A DNA stretch of 64,000 nucleotides from Sebastes aleutianus (Eukaryota > Chordata > Actinopteri > Perciformes > Sebastidae). The notes beneath the pieces were generated by a model. That model worked only from the letters and a program-made list of their open reading frames with translations, made no database searches and was not told where the DNA came from. The position numbers were made by a program, and so were the translations under genes. Each line of letters starts with the position of its first letter. The stretch's first letter is position 1. Of this stretch, positions 36,223 through 46,284 are shown piece after piece. The stretch is from contig CAKAKS010000062.1 in NCBI GenBank assembly GCA_916700875.1, positions 10,647,960 through 10,711,959 on the forward strand, written 5' to 3'.

Positions 36223-39200
36223 ATGCGAAGTGTGTGTGCGGTGGTCCTGGCGCTCGCCACTGCCGCCCTCAGCTCGGCAGACTCCGACACGCACAGATTG
36301 AGGCACGACTCCAACCTGGATATCTGTATCCTTCTGCTGTGAGTGTGCAGAGCTGCTGCCAAATGCACAGAACGTGTCTGCCTGCGTGTGTGAACGTTCC
36401 TGTGCCTGTTAATGTGACAGATGGATGCATGAGAGAGCATTTCTGTGAGTTAATGCCCGTATGTAGAGCGTGTTGCCCTCCTGACCTCCTCTCATTAGAC
36501 AAGCGTCTGTTTGAGACCAAGAGGAAAGATCAGCTCAACGCGCTCAAGAACCTGGTGGAGCTGAACGACATCAATCAGCAGTACAAGATCATAGACATCA
36601 TGCTCAAAGGACTCTTCAAGGTACGTTGTGTGTGTGTGTGACTATGCTCGTCTGTGGGCAGCAGAAAAATCAAGCACAGTAAAGGCCACAAGTATAAAAA
36701 AAAGCCACTAACAGCAACAGTTACATCAAAGAGCTCAGCCGTCTTGTGCTCTCAGCAGATTGAAGGATGAGAAGAATCGCAGCTCGACAGAGAATCAAAA
36801 GCTTCAAAATCCAGTGATTACATTCATCAGCATGTTCCCTCGCATTCATTTGAATGTTAATTCAGTCTCGGCTGCTTGCTCGGAGCTTTGCTTTACAGTA
36901 TTTTCCCCAGAGGACAGATCTGCGTGCCTCTCAAGGACAACTAGCGTAGTCAACCTTCAGTGGCTGGAATTACATTGTCAGCGTTTCTATACCGCTCTGT
37001 GTGTGTGTGAGAGAGAGTACTCCTGCTTTTATCTCTTCCATATACTATCTTTGTAGACGCTGCGCTGACTCTGATTCTCAGATGTCGTTTTGTGCTCAGT
37101 TTATGCTTTAACCACAATAGAGAGGCGAAGTCCCGCCCCTTCCGCTGGACCCCATGGGACCTTATTTCAGGAAAAAAATATAAACGGTAGTTAACAGGTG
37201 ACAGACAAATAATTTTTGGATTCCATTTGAATTACGCCATGAATCACACATATGATGTTTGCCAATTTAAAAGATAATTTTGCAAGTCAAGAAAGTCACA
37301 GTTCGTAGTGGGTTTGTCGTAGTATCATTTAGTTTAGTGTGAATTACGTATTTTCACAGTCTGATACTTCCGACAGTTTTACAACAAACTTCGACTTACC
37401 TGACTTGCAATATTATGTTTAAAATTGACAAATATCATATGTGTGATTAATGGCGCAATGCAAACGGGATCAACAAAAATATTTGTCTCTTGCCACCGTA
37501 CATATATTTTCCGAAATAAGGTCCCATCGTGGTCCACCGGAAGGGGCGGGACTTCGCCTCTCTATATGACATAAAGTCTTTTCTCTCAGAAAAAACGTGG
37601 ACAAAGTGATTCTTTAGAAGTTTAGAAGCAACAGTCAGACAGGTTTCAAACACAGTTTAACTTGATTATCTGAACTACTTATAATATGCCTGATCTGTTC
37701 TGACCACTCATTGCTTGTTCTAATGCAGTGGTTCTCAAAGTGTGTGGCGAGGCATAACAGGTGGGGCGCGCGTGACCTGGGGAAATGTGATGCGGAATTA
37801 ATGTTTTGACGTCTGAATCTTTTTCATGGCGGAACAGTAAATAAATCGGCTATAGCAATGTTTTTTTATTCAGACTGTAGGTTTACAGAATGGACAGATA
37901 TTTGACAGGGACAAAAAGAAAAACAGACGGTTCTTTGGAGACGAACAGGACAACGTGATCAGCTGACGGTAACAAAAAAAAAATAGGACGATGTAGGGCT
38001 GCACTGAGTAGTTCGACGCTTCAAAGCTTTATTGATAACATTGACATTAGAATTATTATTAATAACTTACAGAAACATTTCCTTCCACCTTCTCTTCCCT
38101 CCTCTCTCAAACACACACAGAGCCAGCGAGCGACGTCTGTCTCTGTAATTGCCTCAGTCCAAAAGTCAAAATATATAACATTTTTATTTGTTGGCGTTTA
38201 TTCTTCAAAAACAAAATTATCACTGCAGTCAAAAACTGTTTACTCTCCCGCACGCACCTGTATTAACGGGGCGGTCTAGCAGCAATCTAACAGCACCATA
38301 AATTACATTTATATAACCAAAAATCATGGTGAATGTGAGGATAACAGATGAGGAGAGACTAGTGTGTATTTTATGTCTGAAAACTGGCAGCTGACGGTAC
38401 CCAACAAATTAAGAAGACATTTAGAAACATTGACAGGCGTAAAAATATTTCTTTCTCCAAAGGGGAAAGGAGTCTGAGACCTGCTGTCCTCATGAAACCC
38501 ACTGTGAAGTTATGTTCAGCAGATTCCCTGTGATCTCAGCAGCGATGTGTAAAATATCATGCTAGGAATACATCTTCCTTTTAAGAGCTTGACTGTATTT
38601 TTCACCTGCATTAAAACAACGACTTAAATCTCCAGCACATATTGTAGAGTAAATAAACCTGGCTATTGAGTTGTTTTTCTCATTCCTAAGGTGTTGGAGG
38701 ACTCGAGACAGATCCTGGTTGCGGCCAACATGCAGCCTGATGACCCTTTCCCAATGGACGATAAGATCAAAGAAGGTCTGATTCACTTTTACACCTCTGC
38801 TCTTTCATCATTTCATTTCTTTTTTAATGTCTTCTTGCTCTTGCTCTACTTATATAAGCCTCTCTATTTAGCAGCATCTCTCTAGTGTGTCTCTCTCACT
38901 CTGACTCCCTCTCCACCACTTCTGACTGGTTTGTCTCGCGCTCCGTTACCCCGTTTCTAAAAGCTCAACCTCGTGTCACTCTTTCTCCCTTTCATCCTCT
39001 TTTGGTGCCAGCGGGTGCCAATAATATCAGCTTTAACGTCTGTCTGAATGTCACGAATATCATCTTCCCTATTGTTCAGGCTTAGTTAACTCCACCACCT
39101 TTTTGAGTGAACAAACTCAGCCGTTGCTTGTTAGGGCTGTCGCAGTGTGTGAAGTTCCCCTGTGGTGATAATGGTTGGCTCAACAATGCGAAATGCGGTG

Positions 39201-42200
39201 TTATTGCCAACTTCTTTTTGCAAATTACTTAATTTATCCGGATTTTTGTTATGGTATTGTTAGGTATATTGTTGCTTATTAAATGACATTTTAAAACTAA
39301 TGAAATACTTGTTTATTGTTGGATGCAGAACACAGAAGGACAATGTGGCGCGTGGGGGTGGGGGTATCAGCTGAGACGCTTTGGTTATGTCTGGTTGCTA
39401 TGATACGGAATATCCGCAGAGGTAAAAAGGTAGATTACTTGCTCTGGATATATGCGAAATATGCGTCGCTCCCATTGCAAAGAATTTATAAAGAAAAAAT
39501 GTCGGTTGCTTGCCATCCCATGCGGTTAGCTTGTCAATAGTGCAGTTATTGCAATGGCCCGACTTCAGCTGGACTCTTTCTTTTGTTCTATTTATCAGCA
39601 TTTTCTGTATCTTTTGTCAGTGCAAATATTTTTAATATTCTTTTTTTTTACAAATCTGTAGTCACATTTTCAAAACCCTAAACACAATTAGCACAACATC
39701 CGTCTGTTGTGGACCGTACTATTAACACAATTAATGTTGTTTTCCCAGAATATGCGTCAATTAACACTTTTCTAAAATGCTTACATTTTCTTTGCATACA
39801 AGCTTACCCAATATCAAAATGATGGATCTTTCTTTTCTTTGTAAATGCTTGCACTCAGCATGCCAGAAATGAAAATCTTAAATATAGTATAGAGCCTCTA
39901 CTTCTGCAACAACAGCAGCTCAATATTCAAACAGCTGATGAGCGTTTTTGAATGAACAGATCATTGGAACATTGAAAAATAGCTGATTTACTGTAAGTTG
40001 TGTAAAATAGAGTGCCAGGGGTGGATAAGGCATGCCAAGCGTTTTTGCACAGCGATAGATGACATCCAGTAAGATGTGATGTGGACGAGAACATGTGGCC
40101 AGATGCTTCAGATCGTATAGATTAGAGCAGGACTGTGCATGTTTGAGTTTATAAAAAGTATCTTAAGTTTAGGTAAACGCTTGTTAGCAATTGTAAAAAA
40201 AAAAAAAAAAAAACTTGAACCTACCTGTTTCTCTCTTCCCTCTCTCTATCCATCTCTGCAGCTTATTCCCATGTGGTTGAGAATACAGCGTTCTTTGGCG
40301 ACGTTGCGTTGCGTTTCCCCCGTATCGTCCACCACTACTACGACCGCAACACCGACTGGGACGGTCTGCTGCGCTGGGGGCTGAATTTCTGCAACCAGAC
40401 CGGGGTTTTCACAGGAGGAGCCCACCAACATGTCCTCACACTGGTAAGACTAGACAATCACCTACCCTGTTCTTATTCTAACTAATGTTACCTGTTGATA
40501 ACAGTGTTGTCTCAATCCACTGACGTCCTCTGCAGCGAGGGGAGTTAAAAAAAAAAAGAATTCTAGCTTTGCGTGCAAACTATAAATTGTTTTATTACAA
40601 AAAGTGTATGAAACGCAATAGACCAAAACCTGCTTTTGACTGTTTGAAGTTCTGCAGAGCTAAACAGAAAGAGTGTGTTGCTCAGATAACGCTGCTGAAA
40701 ATGTGAACTCAGACCACATTTAACGGGCTAAAAGGAAATGCCTTGAAAATATGAAAATTAGTCACAATATTGATGCTGATTCAGTTTCTTTTTGCAATTT
40801 TCTGTACATTAGAATCCTGAATAAAATGTTAGATGTGTTCATGCTTCCCTATTGTAGAAGTCTAGATGCAGAATACAATATAAGTGCATGATGAAATTAA
40901 ACCCTTTCTAGTGAGAACATCCAGTATAGTACACAGTGGTGTAAATGTGTCTGGTGTATAGACGTGACAGAGCCATCAAAGCTTCAGGTTATACAGTAGA
41001 TGTGGAGATCTCATGTGAGAGCACAATACATCCTCAGTGTCAGCTAATACCGCTCTGCCATCGCTGCTAAATGTGCCATTTGTCATCAAATTTGTCCCTG
41101 ATGTATTGTGGCCTTTTGAAACTTAAAAGAGCAAAGCAGATAAAATGGTATTCTCTGTGTGGGTTAATGAACTAAACTCCTGCAGGATTAATCTGTGACC
41201 TTAGCAATGTGCCAAGAGGATTATATTGTGGATTAATTCTGAGACTCGAGGAAGCGGCAGTGAAAGTGTGCATCCAGCTCTCGCTTGTGCCTCAGTAACC
41301 CCTCTCTTAGTGTCTGATCCCCTCCTCCAGGGATACTCAAATTGCTTTAGCCCGGAGGGCAATATTGCAAAATGACAGGCCAGATAATAAGCAAACATTA
41401 AAGGTTGTCTGTACCAGTGGTTTTCAAAGTGGGGTCCGGGGACCCCCATGGGTCCTTGAAGGGGTTCCAGGGGGTCCTCAGCAAAAAGGGGACTCATTTA
41501 CTATAATTCCATCCATAAGTAACACAATGACAGAATGTATGACTATTTTGGTCATGGGTTTCATATATGTTCTGTAATAAAAACAATTTAAAAGCAAAAT
41601 CTTATCAGACGGGGGTCCCTGGTCTAATTTGTGTCAGTTTTTAGGGGACCTGGAGGTGAAGATATTTGGGAACTACTGCTCTATACAATATCCAGAGCAT
41701 TAATATAGCAGCAAACAACTATTTGCTGTGTGAAGATATAGAGGAGTAATGTCTACCTGAGCAGAGAATTCTCAGGCAGAGCGTCACTCCACACCGATAA
41801 CGCCGTCACAGAAGCAAAGCACCCAACCTCCGTTTCCCCCCCAGGTTAAAACTGTTATGTCTGTTAGCACTTGTTGTCGTACTTTGCACTATTAGCACCG
41901 TTAGCTACGAGCCGCCCGCTCAGCCGTCACCATGTTTAGAGCCGTGCGGAGGCAATAGAAATGCTCCCAATCTCGCATTTAGCACCTTTAATAATATTTA
42001 TCATAGATACAATGAATAAACATTAAAAGGCCCAGAACTCATCTTTCTTTGAAATTCTTTATTTTAAAATGAATTTGTTAACTTAACATATAAACGAAAA
42101 TATCTTGGCACAAGGATTGACACTAGGCCTACAATATATGACAGATAAATCAGATATTTGTCGGGGGGTCCGGTTAATCCTCCACTGGCACTTTCACTTC

Positions 42201-42986
42201 TATAAACAAGCTTTATTATTGTATTTTGATGCTTCTTTATGCACTCTGGCACCTTATTTACATTTAAAGTACAAAAAAAATTCCCATTGTGAATCAATTT
42301 ATTTTCATTGGTCGGCCACCCCGTCACCCTATCTTGTGCCAAAGTTGAGTATCACTGCCCTACTCTCTATTTCATGTAGCTCAGGGTCTAAAGCTGAAAT
42401 GATAAAATAAGCCATAGTACTCGATTTGGTGTGCAGCTGCTTGCCTCATTCTGCTTTTTAGGAGTGGAATAAGCAATGTGACAGTGTCTCATTTTCATTC
42501 CTTATCTCCTTTGAAGAAATGATAATGTGCCCCCTTCCTCCTCTTTTCCTCTGTCATCTGTCTATTCGGCTCATCTCTCAGATGTCACAGGAGCTGGGAA
42601 TAACGGAGAAATCCCCAGACTTTATAAACCCGTACCGCACAGAGAGAGACGATGTGAGTATGATGCATACATGGTGTTCCACAGGTCATTTTATACAGTG
42701 AGGTCAAGTTTAAAAGAATGGTCTCACTACAATGAAATGGCTCCTATGGGGACTAACATCATCACGCAAGAATACAATTGGGCTCATTGAATCGAGTCTT
42801 AGCTTTACAGTGATACCTGAAGAAATATTACTCTCTCTAACCTTCACTCATCTGCTTCAGGTGCTCCACACTGCCGAGGCGTTCCAGAAGATCCTGAGGG
42901 AGGAGGAGAAGAGGAGAAGGAAAGAAGAGAAGAGGAAAGAGATCAGGAAAGGCCCTCGCATCTCCCGCTCCCGCACCGAGCTATAG
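36223..42986 (+). CDS. ccdc134: CCDC134 (coiled-coil domain-containing protein 134), complete, 6 coding exons
   Basis: Exons 36223-36325, 36499-36620, 38691-38775, 40262-40443, 42582-42653, 42861-42986 (TAG). They total 690 nt, or 229 residues, the same length as the human protein. Residues 1 to about 19 (MRSVCAVVLALATAALSSA) form a signal peptide. The family core follows: KRLFETKRKDQLNALKNL, QQYKIIDIMLKGLFK, VVENTAFFGDVALRFPRIVH and FCNQTGVF. The C-terminal quarter is a charged Glu/Lys/Arg helix (REEEKRRRKEEKRKEIRKGP) ending SRTEL, resembling the KDEL-like ER-retention tail of the mammalian protein (SQSEL). Known family role: a secretory-pathway/ER protein, reported secreted in some settings and linked to bone disease when lost. 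The ATG at 36223 was chosen because it follows the 36191 acceptor and starts the signal peptide. The first intron has U12-type splice signals. Confidence 0.95.
36326..36498 (+). other. ccdc134: Probable U12-type (minor spliceosome) intron in CCDC134
   Basis: The donor reads GTATCCTTCT, against the U12 consensus RTATCCTTT. A branch-point-like CCTCCTGAC (consensus TTCCTTRAC) places its adenosine at 36484, 14 nt before the end of the intron, within the 10-20 nt range typical of U12 introns. The polypyrimidine tract is poor. The join D-I-T|AC = D-I-Y restores the conserved family residues, so the splice sites themselves are secure. Confidence 0.75.
37120..37562. mobile_element. MITE with ~50-bp inverted repeats and TA target duplication
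   Basis: GAGAGGCGAAGTCCCGCCCC at the left; GGGGCGGGACTTCGCCTCTC at the right. The match extends through CCTTATTTC/GAAATAAGG. TA flanks both sides (37118-37119, 37563-37564), pointing to Tc1/mariner-type mobilisation. It lies in a CCDC134 intron. Confidence 0.8.
37726..38555 (+). mobile_element. Relict of an autonomous hAT element (BED-finger transposase N-terminus)
   Basis: Starts CAGTGGTTCTCAAAG. A reading frame MDRYLTGTKRKTDGSLE (from 37893) ends at a stop. Further on, NKLRRHLETLTGVKI resembles the zinc-binding end of a BED finger (KLKRHLETKH type) in ZBED-like hAT proteins. Stops and missing cysteine/histidine context show it is dead. The right end was not found. Confidence 0.5.
39132..39560. 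mobile_element. Probable hAT fragment in CCDC134 intron 3
   Basis: TAGGGCTGTCGCAGTGTGTG at the left; GTGCAGTTATTGCAATGGCCC at the right looks like a decayed partner end. No target duplication was recognised. Confidence 0.4.
41328..42357. mobile_element. hAT element (outer) containing a second hAT insertion
   Basis: CAGGGATACTCAAATTG at the left, AAAGTTGAGTATCACTG at the right. The 8-bp flanks CCCTCCTC/CCCTACTC differ at one base. The inner element at 41414-41678 lies within it and so is younger. Confidence 0.75.
41414..41678. mobile_element. hAT element (inner, nested)
   Basis: CAGTGGTTTTCAAAGTGGGG at the left and TTTGGGAACTACTG at the right; 8-bp flanks GTCTGTAC/CTCTATAC are similar with two differences. 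Confidence 0.7.
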
Positions 42987-44085
42987 CGCTGCACCGCGGT
43001 GCTGGTGGAGAGCAGAGAAAGAGGAGGAGGAGGAGAAGAAGAGGAAGGAGCATACGCACAGTCCACAAGGGGTGGCTTGACTTGTAGACTCAGACGACAG
43101 CGGAAGAAAATAAAAGCTGTCCTCACTTGTACAAAAGCCAGGTGCTCTGTTGAAAACAAGAGAGGAACCCTCAAGGTGACACAAAAAAGTTAAAGTGGAA
43201 ATGTCAGTTTCTGACAAAGGCTTGAATTGCTGTTCATCTACAGTGATTTATAATTGGAAAATCTAACGTTGTAGAGGAGGTAAAGACATCTCTGGAATAG
43301 GAGTTGATAAGGGAAACTAATTTTTGATAACTTGAGGATTACATAACTGTACTTTGGAATATAATTCATTTTAGTATAATCTTTAAAAAAAACTGCAAAA
43401 CCCCACTGTACTGTGTCAAGTCTAGATTTAATGTGTCTAAAACCCCATATGCTTCAAATACGCCTTTGCCAAATATAAATTTGTCCTCACCTCATTAAAT
43501 TTAGTCAGTTTCTGGTTAGATTGAGCTTGAATTGATGATGGAGTACACTTTTATTTTTGTTTTCTTGTTAGATATTTCTCGAGGGTTGTTAATGAGTAGG
43601 CAGATTAATGTTCTTATTGCTGCTCGAAGTCTTTTAAGGACCTATCGTGTTTTTTTGCCTGAAGGACAGAATTTGTTCATTTTGTTTATCATTTTTATTT
43701 TGTCCCGGGAGCATCAGTGAATTTTCTTTTTACATATTTGTCATTCTTTTTACACCGATCTCTCTAGTTGTTTCAGTTTAATGACCCTTAGTTAATTATT
43801 TTATCCTGTCGCAAATATGTGTCACCCAGAAATACATGATATGACCCTTCATCTTGCAGCCCTGCACCTGTGTCTGTGTTCTTTTTTTGTTTAAATAATT
43901 TTGCTGGAAATTGACATATTTTAATGGATTAGATCTATGGAATTGAGATTGATGTAATTTTGAAATAGTATTACGACTGTTATAAAAACTATATGTATAT
44001 TCAGAGAAAGAATATCATTGCTGCAGAATGAACAAGCCATTTTGTTATCAACATTTAATGAAATAAAGTGACTGATATGTACAAA
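42987..44085 (+). other. ccdc134: CCDC134 3' UTR with poly(A) signal
   Basis: AT-rich sequence without a gene after the stop codon. An AATAAA at 44062 (ATGAAATAAAGTGACTG) is the best candidate polyadenylation signal. The short open frames in this interval have no conserved features. Confidence 0.5.
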
Positions 44086-44871
44086 AAAAACAAAACATGT
44101 ATTTCATATCCACACAGTGCACACAGTGTGTTTGTGTCTCAGCTAGTTGTACAGAGATGAGCCAACAGAGGGCAGACTGGCACCAAACTCACTTTAGACT
44201 ACTAAAGTCCAATGTCTGCTTTTGGTTGAACAGAGCTAAACCCAACATGTAGCTACTAGCTAGCTATATTCAGACAATAACAAAGGTGAAGCTTGAATGC
44301 AGAGCAGAAACGAGCTCTTGTAGAGCCTGAGAGGTGTCTAATAAGGCTGACTCTGGTAAGATGATCTCTTCATGTCGTGATAGTTGCTGTTTTAGTCCTC
44401 ATTAGCAACATGCTAAGGTTAGCTTGCTACTAAAATAGATGGCTGATAAATAGCAAAGGTTACAGAGGGGCATTTGGGATTAAGACTTGATCTCTGCATG
44501 TGATGTCTGCTTTTGGTTTAAAGGTTGGTTGTCTTTAGGTAGTGTTTGAGTTATAAACATCAAAGTGGGTGATGCTAACTCTTAGCTGTTATGTAATATA
44601 GCTAGTATAATATGTTAGCTGACCTATTCAGGTGTGATGTTTTGTTTCTGTCCAGAAGCTTCCTGACAAACACTGACTTCTCTGGGCTTGTTGTGACACA
44701 AAACAAGACTTGTGTTGTCTTCATTATGTTATTCCAGAGGTCTCTAAGCAACCTGCAGCTCTTCAGCTCCTCTCCAGTGGCTCCCTGGGGAGTTATAAAC
44801 ATGGAAATGAATTACTGTTTATTGTTTACATTTTCATTTTTATTTATCATTGTTGTAGGTCTATGGTATTA

Positions 44872-46015
44872 GGAGTATTAGGGCGAGAATAAAGTCACAA
44901 GTTTATGAGAAAAAAAGTTGTAATATTATGAGAATAAAGTCATAATATTGTGAGAATAAAGTCAATATTATAAAGTAGTAATTTCACATGTTATTTTCTT
45001 TTTTTTCTCGTAAAGTTATGACTTTATTCTCATAATATTACTATTTTTTTCTCCTGAAGTTATGACTTTATTCTCTTAATCTTACAACATTATTCTCGTA
45101 ATATTATAACTTTATTCTCATAATATTACGACTTTATTCTCATAATATTATGACTTTATTCTCTTAATATTAAAACTTTATTCTCGTAATATTACAACTT
45201 TATTCTCGTAATATTACGACTTTATTCTCATAATATTATGACTTTATTCTCTTAATATTACAACATTATTCTCGTAATATTACAACTTTATTCTCGTAAT
45301 ATTACGACTTTATTCTCATAATATTATGACTTTATTCTCTTAATATTACAACATTATTCTCGTAATATTACAACATTATTCTCGTAATATTACGACTTTA
45401 TTCTCATAATATTATGACTTTATTCTCTTAATATTACAACATTATTCTCGTAATATTACGACATTATTCTCGTAATATTACGACTTTTTTCTTGTAATAT
45501 TATGACTTTTTTCTCTTAATATTATAACATTCTTGTAATGTTACGACTTTTTTCTCGTAATATTAAAACTTTATTCTCGTAATATTACAACTTTATTCTC
45601 GTAATATTACGACTTTATTCTCATAATATTATGACTTTATTCTCTTAATATTACAACATTATTCTCGTAATATTACATTATTCTCGTAATATTACGACTT
45701 TTTTCTTGTAATATTATGACTTTTTTCTCTTAATATTATAACATTATTCTTGTAATGTTACGACTTTTTTCTCGTAATATTATGACTTTATTCTCGTAAT
45801 ATTATGACTTTATTCTTTTAATATTACAACATTATTCTCGTAATATTATGACTTTATTCTTTTAATATTACAACATTATTCTCGTAATATTATGACTTTA
45901 TTCTCGTTATATTACGACTTTTTTCTCCTAAAGTTATGACTTTATTCTCGTAATATTAGGACTTTATTCTGGAAATCTCAGATGTTTTTTCCCTCAATGT
46001 GGCCCTAATACTCTA
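44872..46015. repeat. ~1.1-kb minisatellite bounded by inverted repeats
   Basis: About 45 imperfect copies of a ~22-bp unit (TTATTCTCGTAATATTACGAC and variants). The first ~100 bp are in the reverse orientation (GAGAATAAAGTC), the rest forward. The outermost 12 bases are mirror images: GAGTATTAGGGC at the left and GCCCTAATACTC at the right. Possibly the expanded core of a non-autonomous DNA transposon. It lies directly upstream of the GIMAP-like gene. Confidence 0.85.
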
Positions 46016-46284
46016 GTACATTTGCACTACAATTGGCCCTCACTGCATTAGACTTATATACTATATACTTAGACTATAATCTGTGTTACCTTCATCACAA
46101 TGATGAAATGTTTTGCGGCTCCAGACAGATTTTTTTTTTTTAATTTTGCCTAAAATGGCTCTTTTGATAGTAAAGGTTGCCAACCCCTGGCTTATTCAGT
46201 GAACCTCAGTAAATTAAACACTTTCTGTTGTGCCCTTTTTGTCCACCAGGGGGATTAGGAGGAGAGAAAAAGGAGCCAGTTGAC

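Noticed and set aside
42857..43217. Minus-strand Ser/Pro-rich frames over the CCDC134 last exon
   Set aside because: Antisense of the Glu/Lys/Arg-rich coding end and GAG-rich 3' UTR; composition artefact.
46228..46284. Upstream extension of the GIMAP-like frame
   Set aside because: It begins at TTG, not ATG, and spans a strong splice acceptor, so it is not used as the start.
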